Positions 59,776 to 64,000 of a stretch of DNA of 64,000 nt are shown here, one piece after another. Source of the DNA: Pseudomonadota bacterium (lineage in GTDB: Bacteria; Desulfobacterota; Desulfobacteria; Desulfobacterales; Desulfosarcinaceae); contig JAEYRZ010000117.1 in NCBI GenBank assembly GCA_023435265.1, positions 1 through 64,000 on the forward strand, written 5' to 3'. Positions within the stretch are counted from its first letter, which is position 1. Each line of letters starts with the position of its first letter. The notes under the pieces were generated by a model. It had not been told where the DNA came from and made no database searches. It was given only the letters and a program-made list of their open reading frames with translations. The position numbers were made by a program, and so were the translations under genes.

Positions 59776-60615
59776 ATGGCACGCTACAGCATCTCGATCG
59801 ATGTCTCCAAATGCAGCGGCTGCTTCAATTGCTTCCTGGCCTGCCGCGATGAACACTACGGCAACGACTATCCCGGCTACTCGGCCGCCCAACCCTTGAA
59901 CGATCATTTCTGGATGCAGGTCAAGGAAGTCGAGCGGGGCGTTTATCCCAAGCCCAAAGTCTCCTACATCCCTACTCCCTGCATGCACTGCCGGTCCGCC
60001 GCGTGCCTGGGCGCGGCCGATAATGAGGCCGTGTACCGGCGCAAGGACGGCATCATCATGATCGACCCGGTGAAAGCCAAGGGGCAGAAAGAAATCGTCA
60101 ACGCCTGCCCCTACCGAGTGATCTTCTGGAACGAAGAAAAACAACTGCCCCAGAAGTGCACGCTGTGCGCCCACCGCCTGGATTCCGGCGATAAGCAACC
60201 CCGCTGTGTGGAATCCTGCCCCACCGGCGCGCTGGTCTTCGGCGACCTGGACGATCCCAGAAGCGAAATCACCCGGCTGATGGCGCAGGGCGCCGGCGAA
60301 GCGCTGCATCCCGAATACGGCACTCAGCCGGCGATTCGCTACATCGGACTGCCCAAACGCTTCATCGCCGGCGAAGTGGTGCTCAAGGACCGGCCGGGAG
60401 AGTGCGCCGGCGGCGCCGTGGTCACCCTGACGGGCAGCGGCCTTACGAAACAGGTCCGTTCCGACAGTTTTGGTGACTTCGAGTTCGAAGGCCTGGAACC
60501 GAACGCCACTTACAGCCTCACCGTCGAACAGCCGGGGTACGCTCCGCGCAAATTCAAGGTGAAGACGCAAACCGACGTCAACCTCGGAGAGGTGATGCTC
60601 AAACCCGCCGAATGA
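59776..60615 (+). CDS. Transhydroxylase-family iron-sulfur subunit with C-terminal beta domain
   Basis: A 279-residue electron-transfer subunit. Ferredoxin-type Cys groups are CSGCFNCFLAC (13-23), CMHCRSAAC, ACPYRV and CTLCAHR...RCVESCPTGAL, enough for three 4Fe-4S clusters. Residues about 195-279 form a transthyretin- or carboxypeptidase-regulatory-like barrel (GEVVLKDRPGECAGGAVVTLTGSG...DSFGDFEFEGLEPNATYSLTVEQPGY). This extra domain is also present in Pelobacter transhydroxylase (about 275 residues) and strongly supports that family assignment over ordinary PsrB/DmsB subunits. The start is three bases after the large-subunit gene. Confidence 0.9.
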   Translation: MARYSISIDVSKCSGCFNCFLACRDEHYGNDYPGYSAAQPLNDHFWMQVKEVERGVYPKPKVSYIPTPCMHCRSAACLGAADNEAVYRRKDGIIMIDPVKAKGQKEIVNACPYRVIFWNEEKQLPQKCTLCAHRLDSGDKQPRCVESCPTGALVFGDLDDPRSEITRLMAQGAGEALHPEYGTQPAIRYIGLPKRFIAGEVVLKDRPGECAGGAVVTLTGSGLTKQVRSDSFGDFEFEGLEPNATYSLTVEQPGYAPRKFKVKTQTDVNLGEVMLKPAE

Positions 60616-60646
60616 ACGACGGCGCACAATGGGAAGGGAGCCGCTG

Positions 60647-61414
60647 ATGAAGAATATATTTAAACTGGATGGCAAAATCGCCGTCGTCACCGGCGGCGCC
60701 GGGGGCATCGGCGAAGCATTGGCCCGTGGCTTGGCGCTGCACGGCGGCACCGTGATCGTCTCCAGCCGCAATCAGGAGGCCATCGACAAAGCGGCCGCCC
60801 GCATCACGGCCGAATCGGGCCGCGAGGCCCTGGCGGTGGCGTCGGACGTCACCAGCGAAAGCAGCATGCGCGACCTGATCGATACGGTGGTGCGAAAGTA
60901 CGGGCGCATCGATATCCTGGTCAACGCCATGGGCCTGAACATCAAACGCGATGCCTTCGAATACCCCATGGAAGACTGGGACAAAATCTTCGCCGTCAAC
61001 GTAAAGGGGACCATGATCGCCTGCAAATCCGCCGGCAGGGTCATGAAAGAACAAAAACGAGGCGCCATCATCAATCTCTCCTCGGTGCGCGGTATTCGTG
61101 GATATACCGGCGGCAATACGGGCTACTGCGCCACCAAGGGGGCCGTGGAGCTGATCACCCGCGCTCTGGCCCTGGAATGGGCGCCCCATGGCATAAGGGT
61201 CAATGCCATCGGACCGGCCCTGATCATCACCCCCGGCACCAGGCACATCGCCGAGAATCCCGAGCTGGCCAAGAAGTATGCATCGCTGGTTCCCATGGGG
61301 CGCATCGGAATGCCCGAGGATCTCGTCGGAGCCTGCGTTTTTCTGGCTTCGGATGCGGCCGGCTTCGTTTCCGGGCAGACGATTTTCGTGGACGGCGGCC
61401 TGACCGCCCAGTAG
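60647..61414 (+). CDS. Short-chain dehydrogenase/reductase
   Basis: A 255-residue SDR with the NAD(P) motif TGGAGGIG (15-22), NAMG in place of NNAG, and catalytic Ser145/146, Tyr160 and Lys164 (YCATK). SSRN after strand 2 would favour NADP over NAD. Known phloroglucinol reductases are SDRs, and this gene follows the transhydroxylase pair by 31 bases. Reduction of a polyphenol ring to its dihydro form is therefore a reasoned proposal. A 3-oxoacyl or polyol dehydrogenase role is also possible. GGGAG precedes the ATG at 60647. Confidence 0.87.
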   Translation: MKNIFKLDGKIAVVTGGAGGIGEALARGLALHGGTVIVSSRNQEAIDKAAARITAESGREALAVASDVTSESSMRDLIDTVVRKYGRIDILVNAMGLNIKRDAFEYPMEDWDKIFAVNVKGTMIACKSAGRVMKEQKRGAIINLSSVRGIRGYTGGNTGYCATKGAVELITRALALEWAPHGIRVNAIGPALIITPGTRHIAENPELAKKYASLVPMGRIGMPEDLVGACVFLASDAAGFVSGQTIFVDGGLTAQ

Positions 61415-61463
61415 TTGGAATCAGGCATTATCAAGTTTGATGAAATCGCAAAAAGTCTTTTAA

Positions 61464-61535
61464 ACCACAGAGGGCACAGAGGACACAGAGAAAAAATATT
61501 ATGGCCTTACTAAGTTACCTGTGTTCTCTGTGGTT
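61464..61535. repeat. Dispersed CACAGAG palindromic repeat, copy 3
   Basis: AACCACAGAGGGCACAGAGGACACAGAG and TGTGTTCTCTGTGGTT arms around an AT-rich centre; the third copy of the family at 3702 and 19903. It splits the catabolic cluster between the SDR and the acyl-CoA synthetase genes, where it may have inserted or may act as an mRNA processing stem. Confidence 0.8.
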
Positions 61536-61580
61536 GATCTGCCCTTTTTACGAGTCGATCAAGTTTATCAAGGAGAATCC

Positions 61581-62279
61581 ATGTCTATCAGTCAGATATT
61601 GAATCGCGCCAAAGAAGAGAAACGGACGGTTCTGACCGAAATCGAGGCCAAGCAAATCCTGCAGGAGGCCGGTATTCCCTGCACGGACACCCGGCTGGCG
61701 AAAAGCAGGGCCGAAGCAGTGGACCTGAGCGACAAGATGGGCTACCCCGTGGTTCTGAAAATCTCCTCGGTCGACATCACCCACAAGAGCGATGCCGGCG
61801 GTGTAAAAGTCAACTTGAAAGACAAGGCCGCGGTCGAGAAGGCCTACGACGACATCATGACGTCCTGCACCGCCAAATTCCCCGATGCCGAAATCGAGGG
61901 CGTCTCCGTTCAAGGGATGGCCAAAGCCGGCACCGAAGTCATTATCGGGATGACCCGGGATCCCTCGTTCGGACCGGTCCTGATGTTCGGGCTGGGCGGC
62001 ATATTCGTCGAAGTATTGAAAGATGTCGCCTTCCGCATCGTACCGCTCGAAAAACAGGATGCATCCGAAATGATCAGTGAGATCAAAGGCAAAAAGCTGC
62101 TGGAGGGATACCGCGGGCAGGATCCCGTCGATGTCCCCTTCCTGGAAGAGATGCTTTTGAAGCTTTCGGCCCTTGTCGATCGGGCCGAGGGTATCGCCGA
62201 AATCGACATGAATCCCGTCTTCGCCTATAAACAAGGGGCCGTGGTCGTTGACGCCCGAATTATTCTGGAAGCCAATTAA
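61581..62279 (+). CDS. ADP-forming acyl-CoA synthetase, beta (ATP-grasp) subunit
   Basis: A 232-residue ATP-grasp protein. VLTEIEAKQILQEAGIPCTDTRLAKS opens the domain, followed by GYPVVLKISSVDITHKSDAGGVKVNLKD, TEVIIGMTRDPSFGPVLMFGLGGIFVEVLKDVAFRIVPL and the metal-binding AEIDMNPVF. It is the nucleotide-binding partner of the alpha subunit encoded next. Together they make acyl-CoA from acid, CoA and ATP with release of ADP, or work in reverse to make ATP. CAAGGAG lies before the ATG. Confidence 0.92.
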   Translation: MSISQILNRAKEEKRTVLTEIEAKQILQEAGIPCTDTRLAKSRAEAVDLSDKMGYPVVLKISSVDITHKSDAGGVKVNLKDKAAVEKAYDDIMTSCTAKFPDAEIEGVSVQGMAKAGTEVIIGMTRDPSFGPVLMFGLGGIFVEVLKDVAFRIVPLEKQDASEMISEIKGKKLLEGYRGQDPVDVPFLEEMLLKLSALVDRAEGIAEIDMNPVFAYKQGAVVVDARIILEAN

Positions 62280-62301
62280 TCAGACACAAGGACATGCCGC
62301 C

Positions 62302-63684
62302 ATGATGGAATTATTTTTCAACCCGAGATCGGTCGCCGTGATCGGAGCCAGCGGGACGCCCGGCAAGCTGGGCTTTGTCATCGTCAAGAATATCGCCGAC
62401 AGCGATTTCAGCGGTGCGGTCTATCCGGTCAATCCAAAAGCCGATGAGATCCTGGGATACAAAGTCTACCATTCGCTGATGGAAATACCGGGGGACGTCG
62501 ACCTGGTGGTCACGGCCCTGCCGACCCCTAAAGTAACCGTGGCCGCCGTGGAGGAATGCGCCAGAAAAGGCGTCAAAGCCATCATTATCGAGTCCGCCGG
62601 ATTCGCCGAGATGGGCGGCGAAGGCAAGGTGTACCAGCAGCAGATCGTGGATATCGCCAGGAAGAACAACATCCGCGTCATGGGGCCGAACTGCTCCGGA
62701 ATCGTCTCCCGCGACATCGTGACCTCAATCTATCCCATGACCAAGAAAGTCCCGCGCGGCAATGTGGTGCTGATCGGCCAATCCGGCCTGCTGGCGGCCG
62801 GCATGACGTCGGACATCGTCGAGAATGAAAGTCTGAACATCCGGAACGTCTGCTCCTTCGGCAACAAATGCGATGTCAACGAGAACGACCTGCTGGAATA
62901 CTTCGGCAATCAAGCCGACGTCGATGTCATTTCAATGTATCTCGAAAACATCTCCGATGGCCGAAACCTGACCCGCATCGCCAAAAAGGTCGCCGCCAAA
63001 AAGCCTGTCGTGTTCCTGAGCGGCGGCCGCACCGAAGCCGGCGCGCGTGCCGCCATGAGTCACACGGGAAGTATCGCCAGCAACTCCAGGATCGTCGAAA
63101 CGGCAATCAAGCAGACCGGCATGATCATGGCCGACGATTTCACGGAATTGAAAGACTTCGCCAAAGTCTTCTCCACCCAGCCCCTGCCCAAGGGCAACCG
63201 GGTGGCCGTGATCACCCTGGCCGGCAGCGTCGGTGTGGTCGTTTCCGACCTGTGCGCGAACTTCGGCCTGGAACTTCCCAAACTGACATCGGAAACGACC
63301 GAGAAGTTGAAGGACATGTTCGACACGCCGGTGGGCAATCCGGTCGACCTCTATTTTTCGGTAACCAAAATCGGATTCACCAAAACGCTCGAAACCACGT
63401 TCCCCGACGCCTTCCGTGATCCGAACATCGACGCGGCCGTGTTGATTCTGGCCGGGTTCGAGTATACCCAGGAAGCGGTAAAGAAAAAAATCATCCAGAA
63501 AATCGTCCAGGAGGTGGGCAAACCGGTGGTCGTTTGCATGATCGTCGGCTACAACCGGTATAAAAACGTGATCATGGATGAGCTCGGAAAAGACCTTCCG
63601 GTGTTCCCTTCTTTGATTTCCGGAGTCAAAGCCTTGAGCAAACTGTGCCACTACGGCATGCGCAAACATCAACTATCCGCCTAA
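62302..63684 (+). CDS. ADP-forming acyl-CoA synthetase, alpha (CoA-binding) subunit
   Basis: A 460-residue protein. The CoA-binding Rossmann domain FNPRSVAVIGASGTPGKLGFVIVKNI is followed by two succinyl-CoA-synthetase-like flavodoxin domains. The phosphohistidine motif is AAMSHTGSIASN (His near residue 254). It lies 22 bases after the beta subunit; in many bacteria the two are fused in the opposite order. The acid activated is unknown. From context a ring-cleavage or dihydro-aromatic acid is plausible. Confidence 0.92.
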   Translation: MMELFFNPRSVAVIGASGTPGKLGFVIVKNIADSDFSGAVYPVNPKADEILGYKVYHSLMEIPGDVDLVVTALPTPKVTVAAVEECARKGVKAIIIESAGFAEMGGEGKVYQQQIVDIARKNNIRVMGPNCSGIVSRDIVTSIYPMTKKVPRGNVVLIGQSGLLAAGMTSDIVENESLNIRNVCSFGNKCDVNENDLLEYFGNQADVDVISMYLENISDGRNLTRIAKKVAAKKPVVFLSGGRTEAGARAAMSHTGSIASNSRIVETAIKQTGMIMADDFTELKDFAKVFSTQPLPKGNRVAVITLAGSVGVVVSDLCANFGLELPKLTSETTEKLKDMFDTPVGNPVDLYFSVTKIGFTKTLETTFPDAFRDPNIDAAVLILAGFEYTQEAVKKKIIQKIVQEVGKPVVVCMIVGYNRYKNVIMDELGKDLPVFPSLISGVKALSKLCHYGMRKHQLSA

Positions 63685-63693
63685 GGGGGTCGT

Positions 63694-64000
63694 ATGACCT
63701 ACGGAAACATCATTTTCGAAAAAGAAGAGAATATCGCTGTCATCACGTTCAACCGCCCCGAGGCGATGAACGCCCTGAACAATCAGACCCGGGCCGAGTT
63801 CGCAACGGCCATCGCCGAGGTGGCGGCGGATGACGACATCAAAGTCCTGATCCTCACCGGCAACGGCAAGGCATTCGTGGCCGGCAGCGACATCAAGGAA
63901 TTCAACAAGACCACGCCCTTCATGGCCCACAACATTCAGCGCCTGGGCGAGATGGTGGAGAAACTGCCCAAACCGGTGATCGCCGCGGTCAACGGCTTCT
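63694..64000 (+). CDS. Enoyl-CoA hydratase/isomerase (crotonase), N-terminal part
   Basis: The first 102 codons of a crotonase-family protein, cut by the window end. MTYGNIIFEKEENIAVITFNRPEAMNALN is the standard opening, and GKAFVAGSDIKEF is the first oxyanion-hole region. A family glutamate or aspartate that decides hydratase, hydrolase or isomerase activity lies beyond the end. It follows the alpha subunit by nine bases with AAGGGGG as ribosome site, so it belongs to the same operon and acts on the CoA ester made there. Confidence 0.9.
   Translation, partial: MTYGNIIFEKEENIAVITFNRPEAMNALNNQTRAEFATAIAEVAADDDIKVLILTGNGKAFVAGSDIKEFNKTTPFMAHNIQRLGEMVEKLPKPVIAAVNGF

Noticed and set aside
57232..60771. 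Very long open frame (about 1,180 codons) on the minus strand opposite the hydroxytransferase genes
   Set aside because: It is antisense to three genes with clear motifs and ribosome sites, has low-complexity His/Gly/Ala-rich composition, and results from GC-rich codon bias.

Overview
This is a GC-rich bacterial chromosome segment with short intergenic gaps and many ATGA or TGATG gene overlaps. The gene content suggests an anaerobic Desulfobacterota-type organism, close to Desulfosarcina or Desulfatitalea relatives, though this is inference. Supporting features are a split ADP-forming acyl-CoA synthetase, an FmdE-like protein, a tripartite TRAP carboxylate transporter, a Mo-bisMGD hydroxytransferase, PAS-LuxR and IclR/GntR regulators, LptFG, and dispersed palindromic intergenic repeats. 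I saw no tRNA, rRNA, IS element or CRISPR array.

Left end (1-6.2 kb), aromatic amino acid synthesis. trpE-trpG-trpD-trpC(partial) run leftward. aroF (type I-beta DAHP synthase) and aroB run rightward. Each block is preceded by its own transcription attenuator. trpE has a 31-codon leader with four Trp codons (WWWCLW) and a terminator hairpin. aroF has a 17-codon leader with Phe-Tyr-Trp-Trp-Trp and a terminator whose nine-pair stem is identical to the core of the trp terminator stem. The two attenuators lie back to back, separated by two repeat elements.

6.3-33.7 kb, mostly housekeeping. A glycosyltransferase sits with a glycogen-debranching-like enzyme. A DUF2760-Hsp70-Hsp70 operon follows, then NhaA, a divergent shikimate-kinase-like protein, DinB, a sigma-54 activator with GAF domain, a SEC-C methionine aminopeptidase overlapping a rhomboid protease tail to tail, a LUD protein, a DHH phosphoesterase, a PAS-LuxR regulator, a YchF-like GTPase, a KamA-family radical SAM enzyme, HU and DksA.

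34-42 kb. This holds an RNA methyltransferase, an AI-2E transporter gene with an apparent internal in-frame deletion, lptF-lptG, a ferritin-like protein, two tandem small heat-shock proteins with a palindrome-rich promoter, a tandem ribbon-helix-helix-like protein, an Lrp-like regulator and a CBS protein.

42-50.5 kb, molybdenum cofactor region. A ModE-like regulator, an FmdE-like protein, a MoCF-domain protein with a C-terminal Cys cluster, moeA, moaA and mobA form one rightward run. mobB lies beyond a thiolase gene. Two paralogous FCD-type GntR regulators bracket the region.

51.6-64 kb, a probable phenolic or aromatic catabolic cluster. An IclR regulator is divergent from TRAP dctP-dctQ-dctM. 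Then come a two-subunit transhydroxylase-family molybdoenzyme (pyrogallol:phloroglucinol hydroxytransferase relatives), a short-chain dehydrogenase, the beta and alpha subunits of an ADP-forming acyl-CoA synthetase, and a crotonase cut by the window end. The order suggests import, hydroxyl transfer or hydroxylation, ring reduction by an SDR, CoA activation and beta-oxidation-like cleavage. The adjacent Mo-cofactor genes would supply bis-MGD. A 15-16 nt motif shared between the iclR upstream region and the hydroxytransferase promoter is a candidate IclR operator.
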